Positions 26,527 to 34,660 of a stretch of DNA of 64,000 bases are shown one piece after another. Position 1 is the stretch's first letter, and every line of letters begins with the position of its first letter. Source of the DNA: a virus; the IMG/VR virus record IMGVR_UViG_3300044948_000997, positions 1-64,000 of that record; one strand, 5' to 3'. A program made the translations under genes and the position numbers. Under the pieces are notes generated by a model. That model was not told the origin of the DNA. It searched no databases and was given only the letters and a program-made list of their open reading frames with translations.

Positions 26527-26841
26527 TTAAATTGTTTTACTTTCTTTTACTTTTATTGATTCTTCTTTTTTATTTTTTAATGTCACACACATTTCATATT
26601 CTTCTCTTTCTTCAAATATCAAAATTAATGAATCTAAAATTTCAACATAAAGTTGTAAGTCATTGTCATAAGAAAGTATGGTACATGTATTATTATAATC
26701 ATTTAAAATTTCATTGTCAACAGCACACATAAAATTAGTTATCATAGACAATTCATCCTCATCATATGTATTATGATTTAATACTCTTGTTGCCTGTAAT
26801 AAAAAATTCATTGGTAAACTCATATCATAAATACCACTCAT
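26527..26841 (-). CDS. acidic helical protein with E-Y-E-x-C motif
   Basis: 104 aa. The C-terminal segment FEEREEYEMCVTLKNKKEE parallels FEMIEDYEKCCEIKNLYQE in the 109-aa product at 59109, a UVR-like helical hairpin pattern seen in several phage proteins. It overlaps the upstream gene by 4 nt. Function unknown. Confidence 0.6.
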   Translation of the reverse strand: MSGIYDMSLPMNFLLQATRVLNHNTYDEDELSMITNFMCAVDNEILNDYNNTCTILSYDNDLQLYVEILDSLILIFEEREEYEMCVTLKNKKEESIKVKESKTI

Positions 26842-27161
26842 ACTTTCTCCTTTTTTATTTTATCTAATAATTTAAAACAATGAAAAAAACCATTAACCTC
26901 ACATTCTTCTCTTGTTGTTGTGGAATCTTGGGTTGGGCCAAATACTATTCCGTTATGTAGTGAGATGGTAAAAACCCATTGTTGTGGATTGTACATTTCC
27001 GTGGTTAGATACACACCTTCTTTATCAAAAAAATGATATAGTTTTTTTGTATCATACGTTTCTAAAGTAGAAATACTCAACACCCCCATATTTGGGAACA
27101 TAATTTCTGAAAACCTTGTAAAGGCCGTCGGAAACAAATATTCAATTTCATACCAATTCAT
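26838..27161 (-). CDS. phage protein of unknown function
   Basis: 107 aa, start MNWYEIEYLFPTAFTRF. The mixed alpha/beta sequence with PQQWVFTISLHNGIV suggests a compact domain. First gene of the three-gene minus-strand operon (4-nt overlap). No recognised motif. Confidence 0.6.
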   Translation of the reverse strand: MNWYEIEYLFPTAFTRFSEIMFPNMGVLSISTLETYDTKKLYHFFDKEGVYLTTEMYNPQQWVFTISLHNGIVFGPTQDSTTTREECEVNGFFHCFKLLDKIKKEKV

Positions 27162-27256
27162 ATTATTAATTATAAGAAAAAATAACTCATTTTGTATCTA
27201 AAATTTGAAAATATTTGGGATTATCAAAATTATTAATATAATTATGTTTATTTACA

Positions 27257-27496
27257 ATGAATATAATCGAATATTATTACAACGACGATAACAGGATGTT
27301 ATACGTCGAATTTTCAACAAAAGAAGACGGAGATAGTTATTATCGAGTGTTAAAACTCAATTATGACGATATTGAATTCTATTCTCCCGAAATTATAGAT
27401 GAGGAAGACATAGACGGAATAGATGAGGATTTCGTAATTGACCTAATTAATCAGTATTTATTAGATAATGACTTACCAGAAGAAATAAGTCTCTGA
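27257..27496 (+). CDS. 79-aa strongly acidic protein
   Basis: About one third Asp/Glu, with DEEDIDGIDEDFVIDLINQ near the C-terminus and an N-terminal beta hairpin MNIIEYYYNDDNRMLYVEF. Acidic phage proteins of this size are often DNA mimics or inhibitors, but nothing specific shows it. Precedes the HExxH gene by 11 nt. Confidence 0.6.
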   Translation: MNIIEYYYNDDNRMLYVEFSTKEDGDSYYRVLKLNYDDIEFYSPEIIDEEDIDGIDEDFVIDLINQYLLDNDLPEEISL

Positions 27497-27507
27497 TATT
27501 TATTACT

Positions 27508-27876
27508 ATGAGTTTTTTAACCGAAGATAAAAAAAAGGTGTTAGATAAGTTTGTCCTATTTGTAAAAAAACAATTAGAATTAAAGACAATCCCCACAATT
27601 AAAATCCAAAACGATAGAGAGGGATTAAAAACAACAGCAAATTACGACTACACCAAAGAAAACAAAATAATTAAGGTTTGTGCAATGAACAGAGCGTTAG
27701 TTGATGTGTGTAGAAGTATTGCACATGAAATGGTTCATCATAAACAATTTGAGGATGGTCGTTTAGAGGTTAAACCACCTGATATTGGAGGTGAAATTGA
27801 GGATGAGGCAAATGCTAAGGCCGGTCAATTCATCAAGATGTACTCCAAGGAAGACCCCACCATTTACGACTTGTAA
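27508..27876 (+). CDS. HExxH metalloprotein
   Basis: 122 aa. SIAHEMVHHKQFEDGRL (about residues 72-88) is an HExxH helix, and GGEIEDEANAKAG downstream supplies a Glu that could be the third ligand, as in small phage and toxin-like zincins. An unrelated HExxH protein is at 16937. A TATTTATTAC element ends 1 nt before the ATG. Peptidase activity is inferred. Confidence 0.65.
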   Translation: MSFLTEDKKKVLDKFVLFVKKQLELKTIPTIKIQNDREGLKTTANYDYTKENKIIKVCAMNRALVDVCRSIAHEMVHHKQFEDGRLEVKPPDIGGEIEDEANAKAGQFIKMYSKEDPTIYDL

Positions 27877-27877
27877 A

Positions 27878-28495
27878 TTAATTTCTCATAAACACTAATT
27901 GTAGTTTATAAGTTAATAATTTATCTGTTGACCTGTTACTTAATAAAACATCAGTTGTTACGTTTGGGGATGTTAAAATTAAGACTTCTTTTGGGGTTAC
28001 CCCTAGTTTTTTTTCAGTATAATATGTCCATGACGTATACCCTATAGGTCTTTGGTCAAATTGTTTTATATCATGTACCGTTATTCTGGTACCACTATTA
28101 AAAGACACCCAACAATTTTTGGTTCCTTGATTACCATTAAAAAAGGTAGAAAGTTCATAAGTTTCAAATTCCCATTTTGTTGAATTTACCCCATCTCTAT
28201 CTAAAATAAATAATCTAGATAATGGAGTTTTAGAAAAGTCTTGGGTTAATGTTAATGTTGTATCAGTCTGTTGTTTGAATCTAAATGATTGTAAACCAAC
28301 ACTATCGGTTTTAATTACTTCTATTTTGCTTATGTCGGATGCCTTGTCACAACCTTGGCAACTCACCAATTTTATTTCATAATCGGATAGAAACCATTGA
28401 CCCCCATTTAACGTTAGTGGGACGTAGCTTTCTAACTCATATTTCTCACAGCTAAGTAAGGTCAATGATATTATAAAAAAGATTAATCTCTTCAT
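27878..28495 (-). CDS. lipoprotein
   Basis: 205 aa. Signal peptide with lipobox LTLLSC (Cys16), then a beta-rich domain of about 185 residues with four more Cys, including SCQGCD. It resembles Bacteroidota lipocalin-like surface lipoproteins in layout. A host-type promoter box precedes it, so it may be made early. A phage-encoded outer-membrane lipoprotein could block receptors (superinfection exclusion); this is inference. Confidence 0.7.
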   Translation of the reverse strand: MKRLIFFIISLTLLSCEKYELESYVPLTLNGGQWFLSDYEIKLVSCQGCDKASDISKIEVIKTDSVGLQSFRFKQQTDTTLTLTQDFSKTPLSRLFILDRDGVNSTKWEFETYELSTFFNGNQGTKNCWVSFNSGTRITVHDIKQFDQRPIGYTSWTYYTEKKLGVTPKEVLILTSPNVTTDVLLSNRSTDKLLTYKLQLVFMRN

Positions 28496-28511
28496 GTCTT
28501 TATGTTTTCAC

Positions 28512-28519
28512 CAAAATTA
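28512..28519 (-). promoter_or_regulatory. host-type -7 box
   Basis: TAATTTTG on the minus strand, 16 nt before the lipoprotein ATG; a TTTG lies about 22 nt further upstream. Confidence 0.45.
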
Positions 28520-28562
28520 CGTATTTTTTATGATATACATACAAATATCTCACTTTTTTTTG

Positions 28563-28572
28563 TATTTATACT
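28563..28572 (+). promoter_or_regulatory. TATTTATA motif
   Basis: TATTTATACT, 2 nt before the ATG at 28575. Confidence 0.5.
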
Positions 28573-28574
28573 AT

Positions 28575-28850
28575 ATGAAGATGTTTATCAGTGAAAAACA
28601 ATTAGAGTTAATATACTCAGAACGTAATGGTAATCAAGAGATTGATGAAGAAGACGCTGGAACGGACCCTGAGGCAGCAAAACCAACTGCGGGTACGTCA
28701 TCAACACAAACGGGTGGTCAAGGGTATCCTGAGGTCGGTAAATGGGAAAGTGGGGTAACAAGAGGTCCTGGTAATCAAGTTGGTATAACGAAGTGGGCGG
28801 ATGTTGTCGGAGCTAATCTTAAACGAGGTAAGGATAATCCATTAAAATAA
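28575..28850 (+). CDS. ITExQL-motif small protein
   Basis: 91 aa from MKMFISEKQLELIYSE; the longer frame (from 28494) would precede the TATTTATA motif and overlap the lipoprotein start. After the shared peptide the chain is Gly/Thr/Pro-rich and probably disordered, ending in a basic KRGKDNPLK. Possible virion-packaged protein. Confidence 0.65.
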   Translation: MKMFISEKQLELIYSERNGNQEIDEEDAGTDPEAAKPTAGTSSTQTGGQGYPEVGKWESGVTRGPGNQVGITKWADVVGANLKRGKDNPLK

Positions 28851-28860
28851 TATTCTTAGA

Positions 28861-28870
28861 TATTTATATA
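28861..28870 (+). promoter_or_regulatory. TATTTATA motif
   Basis: TATTTATATA 13 nt upstream of the ATG at 28884; heads a four-gene operon. Confidence 0.55.
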
Positions 28871-28883
28871 CGTAAAAATAAAC

Positions 28884-30050
28884 ATGGTATACCAAAGAAG
28901 ACAAATTATTACAGAATCTGAAAGAAATCATATTAGAAAAATATATGGTTTAACTCCACAAAAGGAGTTTGTTTTTGATTTGGTTATTACCGAAAATGAG
29001 AAATATCTAATTTTTTTAGATAATGTTTTTGTTAAAAACGGTGACGGAAAATCAATCGGTACAATATGGGAAAACACCTATATTTTTAACGAAATTTTAA
29101 TGGATTCGGTTAAACATTTAAATGAGTCAGTTCAATCTTCTGTAAATGAACTTATATCAACAATTAAATGGTCTAAAGAATTGATAACTGAATGGATTAA
29201 AGATAAGGGTGTTATATCGGAAGAAGAAGGTAGTTGGTGGGATAACATTAAAAGTGGAGCAATAAATTTAGGCCAAAAAGTAAGTTCATCTTTTTTAAGT
29301 TCAATGGAATCTATTTTTAAGGGAGCAATTCTACCCGCACTAAGATGGATTAGACGACAATTATACACAATTGAAGGTATTATTATAGATATTCTTATGT
29401 CATTTTTTTTAGTTAAAAGTAATGCAATTTTATGGGGTATTATAGTTTTATTAGATATTGGTGAAATTGCATTTAATGATTTTGACCCACAAGACCCTGC
29501 GAGGTCACAATTACCGTATTTCTTTTTAATTGCAGATACCATTGGCGCACTATTCTCTGGATTAGCCGCAAAAGCTGCAGCAAAAGAAGTTCAAATCATT
29601 TCAAAATCTGGTTTATCAAAAGGGTCACCAACATTAGTGAAAATGATAAACACATTAGCGGAAAAAATACCATCATTAAAAAATATTTTAAAAACGGCAG
29701 CCGATGCCATTTCTAAAAAACTTACTAACGGTAAAGGGGTTATTTCAAAAATATTAGGGTTTGTAGATACAATATTATCTAATTTTTCAGTGTTTTTATC
29801 AAAATTAACTGGTAAAACAAACGGTAAACTTAACATATTAAATCCCGCAAAAACAGCCGCGGTAGCTCTCGGTGTTGGTAAGTCGGCCGAATATGGTATT
29901 GAACATTTAGATAAAAATAACAAGGTTGGCGGATTTATTGTTGGAACAAATGATAAGGTTAAAAATTTGGTCGGAGTTAGAACACCGGTTTTTAATCCTG
30001 AAACATCTTCAGCAGTTTTAAGAGCAAGACAATTAGGACTATTAAAATAA
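28884..30050 (+). CDS. probable internal virion protein with membrane segments
   Basis: 388 aa. The N-terminus RRQIITESERNHIRKIYGL is a variant of the shared I-T-E peptide. The middle has hydrophobic helices (about 160-200 and 205-235), including IDILMSFFLVKSNAILWGI; the C-terminal half is Lys/Ala/Leu-rich and amphipathic. First gene of an operon whose products all combine an N-terminal helical leader with membrane-prone segments. They may be ejected with DNA to form a channel. Function inferred only. Confidence 0.6.
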   Translation: MVYQRRQIITESERNHIRKIYGLTPQKEFVFDLVITENEKYLIFLDNVFVKNGDGKSIGTIWENTYIFNEILMDSVKHLNESVQSSVNELISTIKWSKELITEWIKDKGVISEEEGSWWDNIKSGAINLGQKVSSSFLSSMESIFKGAILPALRWIRRQLYTIEGIIIDILMSFFLVKSNAILWGIIVLLDIGEIAFNDFDPQDPARSQLPYFFLIADTIGALFSGLAAKAAAKEVQIISKSGLSKGSPTLVKMINTLAEKIPSLKNILKTAADAISKKLTNGKGVISKILGFVDTILSNFSVFLSKLTGKTNGKLNILNPAKTAAVALGVGKSAEYGIEHLDKNNKVGGFIVGTNDKVKNLVGVRTPVFNPETSSAVLRARQLGLLK

Positions 30051-30058
30051 AAAAAAAC

Positions 30059-32212
30059 ATGAAAACATTTGACATTGCAAAAGAAATTATGGGATACCAT
30101 AATTTTGTTAAAAAAGAAATAAACGAAGGTACTCTCACAAAGATAATCACAAATGCCACAGTAAAATCTGCAGTTCAAGCGATTGAAAAGGACGTTGCAA
30201 ATTTAATCACACAACTAATACAAAAAGCTGGTTCTGCAAAAAAAATAACTGTTAATGCAATTAAAAACGATATAACTTATTTAAAAAGTTTAGAAAGTTT
30301 AGCGGAAATAGCCGCAAAATTAGAAAAAAACCCTTCAACGGGAATAAATTACAAATCTTTCAAGGAATATCAAACAGCTAATAGAGATGGGGCAGATGCT
30401 TTATTAAAAAAGGTATCTGAGGGGATGAATCAAGAAATATTAAACACCACCAAATCAATGGGAGCAACTATTGAAGGTGCCGAAAGTTTAGCCAAAGGTG
30501 AATTAAATGCTGCAACAAAAAAAGTTGGTAAAGATGGTGCGGTTATTGACCCGTTATTTAAAAACGTTGAATCTAGTACAAATTTATCCACTAAATTGTC
30601 AAAGGGTCGAGCAGAAGCATCAAAACTTGGTCCAACTACTTTGAAAAATTTTGAAAAAGAAATGAATAAGTTGGCACAATTAAGAGCACAGGGTCCAGGA
30701 GCCACAGTTTGGAAGAAGGTTAGGACTAAAAACAATAAAGTAAATGTTGTGAAAGGTGGAAAAGGTTATTCAATGACTGTGGACCAACTTAAAATTTATG
30801 GCGGTAATGTAAAAAACTTTGTGTTTAGTAAAAAAGGACTGGGTGTTTTAGCCGGTTTAGCTACAATTGGGGTTATCTATTATTTACTACAACAACAAAA
30901 TCCAAATGATCTTCTTATTATATCAGATGAGGATGGAAATGATTTAAGTGATATTGGAGGATGGGCACCATGTATTCAAGAATTATTAAAATCGGGAGAG
31001 GCTAAGGTGATAAAAAATGTGAGTGGTCAAATTAGTGTTAGACTTATACCAACGGAGTATCCTGGTGGATTACAATTTTACCCCAATGGTAAAGTTATGG
31101 ATGTTGCAAGTAAAAAAATGGGTACTTGGAAATGTAAAGATGGTAAAACGGTAATTGCTGAAACTCAAAAAATATCATTAATTGGTTTATTAAATGAACA
31201 AGGTGGTCAAGTAACAGATGAACAAATGGATTCTTATGTTGACACCGCAGTAGATGATTTAGACGGATATGTTGCAGAATATAATTTAAAAAGTCTTTTA
31301 AATATTTTAACTGCATTAAAAGGTAAAACAAATAATGGTGAGGATGCAATTAAAAAATTCTTACAATATTATAAAGAAGATGAGGGTGTTGATTTTGTGT
31401 CTGATGTGAATAGTGTTGGAGTTGCAAATCTAAGTGTGATGGCAAAAAATATGAAGCCACAAATCATTGCTTTAGCGAAAGGTGGGGGGGTACCAACCGC
31501 AACTAAAACACCACCAACGGGAGGTAATAAAGGTTTAGGTGGTATCGATATTATTTGGGATGGTCAAAAGAAAACAGGAGAAAAAGAACCTATAGTAACG
31601 ACACCAAAAAAATCAAAATATCACGATTGTTCAGGAAAAGATACATTTGAATTTGGATGTAAATCACCAAAAATTAAAGAGATACAAACATGTTTAGGAA
31701 TGGAAGAAAGATATCAAACGGGTAATTTCGGTCCATTAACAAAAAAGGCATTAGAAGACATGAGTTATGATACAAGTAAAGGTATTACTGTTGAGATGTA
31801 TAACAGAATTAAATCAACGTGTACAGACAACTCTGATGATGGTGAGGGTGTTGGTGTGACAAAATTAGACGGTTCTGTAGAACCTTTAAAAACAGATTCA
31901 ATACCTAAAGTTGCATCGGTTAACGCTGATAATTTAAATAACGTACCAAACTTACAACCAATATCCCAAGGTAATAAAGGAGAAAAAATTTACAACCTAT
32001 TAAAAGGTAATTTTGATACAAGAAATGACGAGGGTAATGAAGGTGATTCTTACATATTCCAAGAAGGAAATAGAATAAAATATAAGGGTAACGCATTATC
32101 TCAAGAGAATTTAGATATGTTAACTAGTTATATTTCAAGTTTAGGTTATGATTTTATGAAAGCAAAACCTAAAGATGATTATGAATTTAAATATGTTTGG
32201 TTAAAAAGATAA
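30059..32212 (+). CDS. large membrane-anchored protein with PG-binding-like domain
   Basis: 717 aa. The N-terminal 240 residues are helical, starting MKTFDIAKEIMGYHNFVKK. One transmembrane helix lies near 258-278 (GLGVLAGLATIGVIYYLL). A Cys-containing PG_binding-like module (CKSPKIKEIQTCLGM, then TGNFGPLTKKALEDM) occupies about 532-575, and a globular C-terminus follows. A protein spanning the membrane and touching murein suits a genome-ejection or tail-tip-associated role. Second gene of the operon. Confidence 0.6.
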   Translation: MKTFDIAKEIMGYHNFVKKEINEGTLTKIITNATVKSAVQAIEKDVANLITQLIQKAGSAKKITVNAIKNDITYLKSLESLAEIAAKLEKNPSTGINYKSFKEYQTANRDGADALLKKVSEGMNQEILNTTKSMGATIEGAESLAKGELNAATKKVGKDGAVIDPLFKNVESSTNLSTKLSKGRAEASKLGPTTLKNFEKEMNKLAQLRAQGPGATVWKKVRTKNNKVNVVKGGKGYSMTVDQLKIYGGNVKNFVFSKKGLGVLAGLATIGVIYYLLQQQNPNDLLIISDEDGNDLSDIGGWAPCIQELLKSGEAKVIKNVSGQISVRLIPTEYPGGLQFYPNGKVMDVASKKMGTWKCKDGKTVIAETQKISLIGLLNEQGGQVTDEQMDSYVDTAVDDLDGYVAEYNLKSLLNILTALKGKTNNGEDAIKKFLQYYKEDEGVDFVSDVNSVGVANLSVMAKNMKPQIIALAKGGGVPTATKTPPTGGNKGLGGIDIIWDGQKKTGEKEPIVTTPKKSKYHDCSGKDTFEFGCKSPKIKEIQTCLGMEERYQTGNFGPLTKKALEDMSYDTSKGITVEMYNRIKSTCTDNSDDGEGVGVTKLDGSVEPLKTDSIPKVASVNADNLNNVPNLQPISQGNKGEKIYNLLKGNFDTRNDEGNEGDSYIFQEGNRIKYKGNALSQENLDMLTSYISSLGYDFMKAKPKDDYEFKYVWLKR

Positions 32213-32215
32213 GAT

Positions 32216-32821
32216 ATGAATAATATAAAATTAGATATTAAGAAAATTGTAAGTGAGAACTTACAAAAGACAAGAAAACAACGTCTTGAAGAATCTTTTA
32301 ATCACATCAAAGATATTAAAGATATTGAAACCCTATACAGTCAAATACTATATACCTCATCAAATTTAATTGAGGAGGGATATGAAATTGGGGAAGTTGA
32401 ATCCGTTGTTAATGGTTTAACCAAAGAAGGTATTATGGATAGTGCATTAGGTGGAATGGAAGACTTAAAAAATAGAGATTGGGCTGGTGACGTTAAAACA
32501 GGTTTGTGGTCTGCGGCTAAGGAATATGTTATAAAGTATTTTGTAAGTGCTTTAGGTGTGAATGAATTTTGGAGTAAAGAACTTTCGGTAATATTTGCAA
32601 ACATGTCACCAATAGAGATATTGAAGCCATTTAAAAATGCACAATATTGTACTCAGTATATGCCGAAATTAGCGGGAACAATTATTGAAGCAACTGTAGC
32701 TGGATATATGGGAAAAGACAATGCCGTAAAAAACATTACTAGAAATATATTAACCGAAGCTTTTAATGAATCAAATATTAACCAAGTATTAGCAAACAAA
32801 TTATGTAAAATAATACATTAA
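32216..32821 (+). CDS. helical protein of the virion-like operon
   Basis: 201 aa. Starts MNNIKLDIKKIVSENLQ, followed by a charged helix. The middle GLWSAAKEYVIKYFVSAL is amphipathic and may bind membranes. Starts 3 nt after the 717-aa gene. No known family. Confidence 0.6.
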   Translation: MNNIKLDIKKIVSENLQKTRKQRLEESFNHIKDIKDIETLYSQILYTSSNLIEEGYEIGEVESVVNGLTKEGIMDSALGGMEDLKNRDWAGDVKTGLWSAAKEYVIKYFVSALGVNEFWSKELSVIFANMSPIEILKPFKNAQYCTQYMPKLAGTIIEATVAGYMGKDNAVKNITRNILTEAFNESNINQVLANKLCKIIH

Positions 32822-32823
32822 TC

Positions 32824-33765
32824 ATGGAAAAAAAATATTATACAAAACAACAAATATTGGAAGATAAACAACCGTTAAATGAAGAAGGTTGGTTTACATT
32901 AGAAAACACGTTAATGGCTTTAGGATTTGTTCCTGTTATTGGTGAGATTGCCGACTTTGCACTTATTATTTATTATTTAAAAAAAGGTCAGAACTTATAT
33001 GCCGCATTGATGTGTATAGCACTATTTCCCGTTGTAGGTGATTTAATTGCTAAACCATTTATTAAATTATTAAAATTAGGTAAAGAAGGTAATTTAGCAC
33101 TTAAAGGTGGTGTTGAAATGACTGAGTATCTTGCTAAAAATCCACAAATGGCGGCTAAGGCTGCTGAAATGGCAAAATACGCTACGTCACCAACCGCAGG
33201 AAAGGTTGTTGCTAGTGTCGCAAATGTCAATAAAGGTTGGGGGTTAGGTTTAAAGGGAGCTCTTGCGGAATTAGGTAGTATATTTGCTAAAGTAAAACCT
33301 GTTGGTGCAATTAGTGCTGGTGTTGGTGCTAAAGTTGCAGGGTCAACATTTAAAACAGGATTTAAAGGATATTATCAAGGTGAAAGAATTGCACAATATG
33401 CGGTTAAAAATGGTATGAAACCAGAAGGGTTTATAAAAAATTGGTATATACCATACATGTCGAGATTGGATAGGAAAAATTCATTTAGAAAATTTATAAT
33501 TGCTAATAATTTATTAGCAGTATTTGGAATACCGTCATTAACAACATTTGAAGAAAAAGTTATGAATGATGAGAAATTTAGGGAAAAATTGGCTAATAAC
33601 CCAGCAATGAGTGAATACATTGCATCAAACACAACACCCGATGTTGCGGCACAAGTAACAAACAAACCTGCAGGTTCAGAAGGTGTTGGTGATAAAGCGG
33701 CAAATTTAGTTGGAGGTACAATAGGATTAGGAATTATTAAGAGAATTGCTTCAACTATTGTCTAA
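32824..33765 (+). CDS. membrane-active protein of the virion-like operon
   Basis: 313 aa. N-terminal KKYYTKQQILEDKQPLNEE, then two strongly hydrophobic segments (about 30-55 and 60-80: LYAALMCIALFPVVGDLIA), then Ala/Gly/Lys-rich amphipathic helices. The F-P-V-V/I-G-D/E repeats resemble colicin/holin-like hairpins. Last gene of the operon. Pore formation during ejection is an inference. Confidence 0.6.
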   Translation: MEKKYYTKQQILEDKQPLNEEGWFTLENTLMALGFVPVIGEIADFALIIYYLKKGQNLYAALMCIALFPVVGDLIAKPFIKLLKLGKEGNLALKGGVEMTEYLAKNPQMAAKAAEMAKYATSPTAGKVVASVANVNKGWGLGLKGALAELGSIFAKVKPVGAISAGVGAKVAGSTFKTGFKGYYQGERIAQYAVKNGMKPEGFIKNWYIPYMSRLDRKNSFRKFIIANNLLAVFGIPSLTTFEEKVMNDEKFREKLANNPAMSEYIASNTTPDVAAQVTNKPAGSEGVGDKAANLVGGTIGLGIIKRIASTIV

Positions 33766-33772
33766 AACAAGA

Positions 33773-33782
33773 TATTTATATT
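33773..33782 (+). promoter_or_regulatory. TATTTATA motif without a downstream ORF
   Basis: TATTTATATT followed by about 100 nt with no ATG-initiated frame, then a hairpin. Suggests transcription of a small RNA. Confidence 0.5.
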
Positions 33783-33784
33783 CA

Positions 33785-33885
33785 GAGTTTGATTGGTTTG
33801 GTCGCCATTAAACGATAATACTTATAAACGAAAAGGAGGTGTTTTAAATCTCGACAAAGGAGCTCTAAAGGCTCTTTTGTTCGTT
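33785..33885 (+). ncRNA. candidate small RNA with perfect Shine-Dalgarno sequence
   Basis: About 100 nt between a TATTTATA motif and a hairpin (stem 856-863 with 871-878 in the 33 kb block, GAGC/GCTC core). It contains AAAGGAGGTG at 33832-33841, a full anti-SD complement, but no start codon follows within reach (GTG there reads GTG-TTT-TAA). Bacteroidota rarely use Shine-Dalgarno pairing, so this is unlikely to be a ribosome-binding site. The terminator is weak because most of its T residues are inside the stem. Confidence 0.45.
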
Positions 33886-33908
33886 AATAGACTTTCCATA
33901 TTAAAAAT

Positions 33909-33937
33909 ATAAAAAAAGGTCCTTAAAAAGGACCTTT
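33909..33937 (-). terminator. intrinsic terminator of the tmRNA gene
   Basis: 7-bp stem (aaggtcc 33917-33923 with ggacctt 33930-33936), with a T run on the minus strand. It lies 2 nt past the tmRNA acceptor stem. Confidence 0.85.
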
Positions 33938-33939
33938 TG

Positions 33940-34333
33940 TGGAGATGACGGGACTCGAACCCGTGTCTTTCCGGTTCAACAATAAATGACTACACGTTTA
34001 TTCAATTAGTTCTTAATTGACAAATAGAAGGTTAATATCAGGAAACCTACAATACTGTTCCTAACCGGATTTTCAAGAGCCGTCAAGTTTGCTCCAACAC
34101 TCTGGGGTTATGTTCCACCGAAGGGACTTCTGTTCCTAGGTTATATGTCCATCGACCCGATTGTAGTTTCGCCTTAGGCTACTGCTACGTTAGAAGTTGC
34201 AAGTAAACCTGCAATTTCCATGTTTGTGTAAACGTTTCCGTTTGAAATTTTCCACCGTAGATTTAAGTCATAGATGAAGTCTGACTACGTGCCATTTATC
34301 CCTGATACCTGAAATCAATTCCATGGCATCCCC
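33940..34333 (-). ncRNA. ssrA: tmRNA (transfer-messenger RNA)
   Basis: 394 nt. The 5' strand GGGGATG pairs with CATCTCC at the 3' end, with a G3-U70 pair as required by alanyl-tRNA synthetase. The T arm reads GGGTTCGAGTCCC-like and the discriminator is A; CCA is not encoded. A tag frame ends in TAA at 34174-34176 and reads NVYTNMEIAGLLATSNVAVA before the stop; the resume codon is probably GGA (34237-34239) or the preceding AAC, giving 21-22 residues. Typical Bacteroidota tags are about ten residues. It would rescue stalled ribosomes and tag nascent proteins. Own -7 box and terminator. Confidence 0.93.
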
Positions 34334-34346
34334 AAATGGTATTTAA

Positions 34347-34354
34347 CAAAAATA
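34347..34354 (-). promoter_or_regulatory. host-type -7 box of the tmRNA gene
   Basis: TATTTTTG on the minus strand, about 14 nt before the 5' end of the tmRNA; consensus TAnnTTTG. Confidence 0.6.
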
Positions 34355-34356
34355 GA

Positions 34357-34388
34357 TAAAAAAGGGTTAAAAAACTAATTTTAACCCT
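34357..34388 (-). terminator. intrinsic terminator
   Basis: agggttaaaa 34363-34372 with ttttaaccct 34379-34388, then six T on the minus strand. Ends the Lys-rich gene at 34414 and separates it from the tmRNA. Confidence 0.85.
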
Positions 34389-34413
34389 GAATAAATCTAT
34401 GTAAAGAAAAAAA

Positions 34414-34614
34414 TTACTTAGTAGTAGTTTTCTTTGGTGCCTTTTGAGTTGCGTCTTTTACTTTTTTAACCTTAGCTTTAACTTCAGTTACAACCGCTTT
34501 AACAACTTCAACTTCTTTAACAACCTCACTTTCTAATTGTTGTAATTGTACTGCTTTCTCAGCTGTAGTTCCACTACTCAAAAGTTTCTTAATCAAATCA
34601 ATAATTTTTTTCAT
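34414..34614 (-). CDS. Lys/Val-rich helical protein
   Basis: 66 aa from MKKIIDLIKKLLSSG (ATG 34614); the longer frame overlaps the TATTTATA-type motif. A long amphipathic helix of EVVKEVEVVKAVVTEVKAK type is followed by a TTTK tail. It resembles histone-H1-like or membrane-binding peptides in composition. Has its own late-type motif and terminator. Confidence 0.6.
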   Translation of the reverse strand: MKKIIDLIKKLLSSGTTAEKAVQLQQLESEVVKEVEVVKAVVTEVKAKVKKVKDATQKAPKKTTTK

Positions 34615-34629
34615 AAAAGTTTTTTTATA

Positions 34630-34639
34630 ATAATAAATA
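34630..34639 (-). promoter_or_regulatory. TATTTATA-type motif
   Basis: TATTTATTAT on the minus strand, 15 nt before the ATG at 34614. Confidence 0.45.
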
Positions 34640-34660
34640 TATACAAATTTGGTTAAATTA

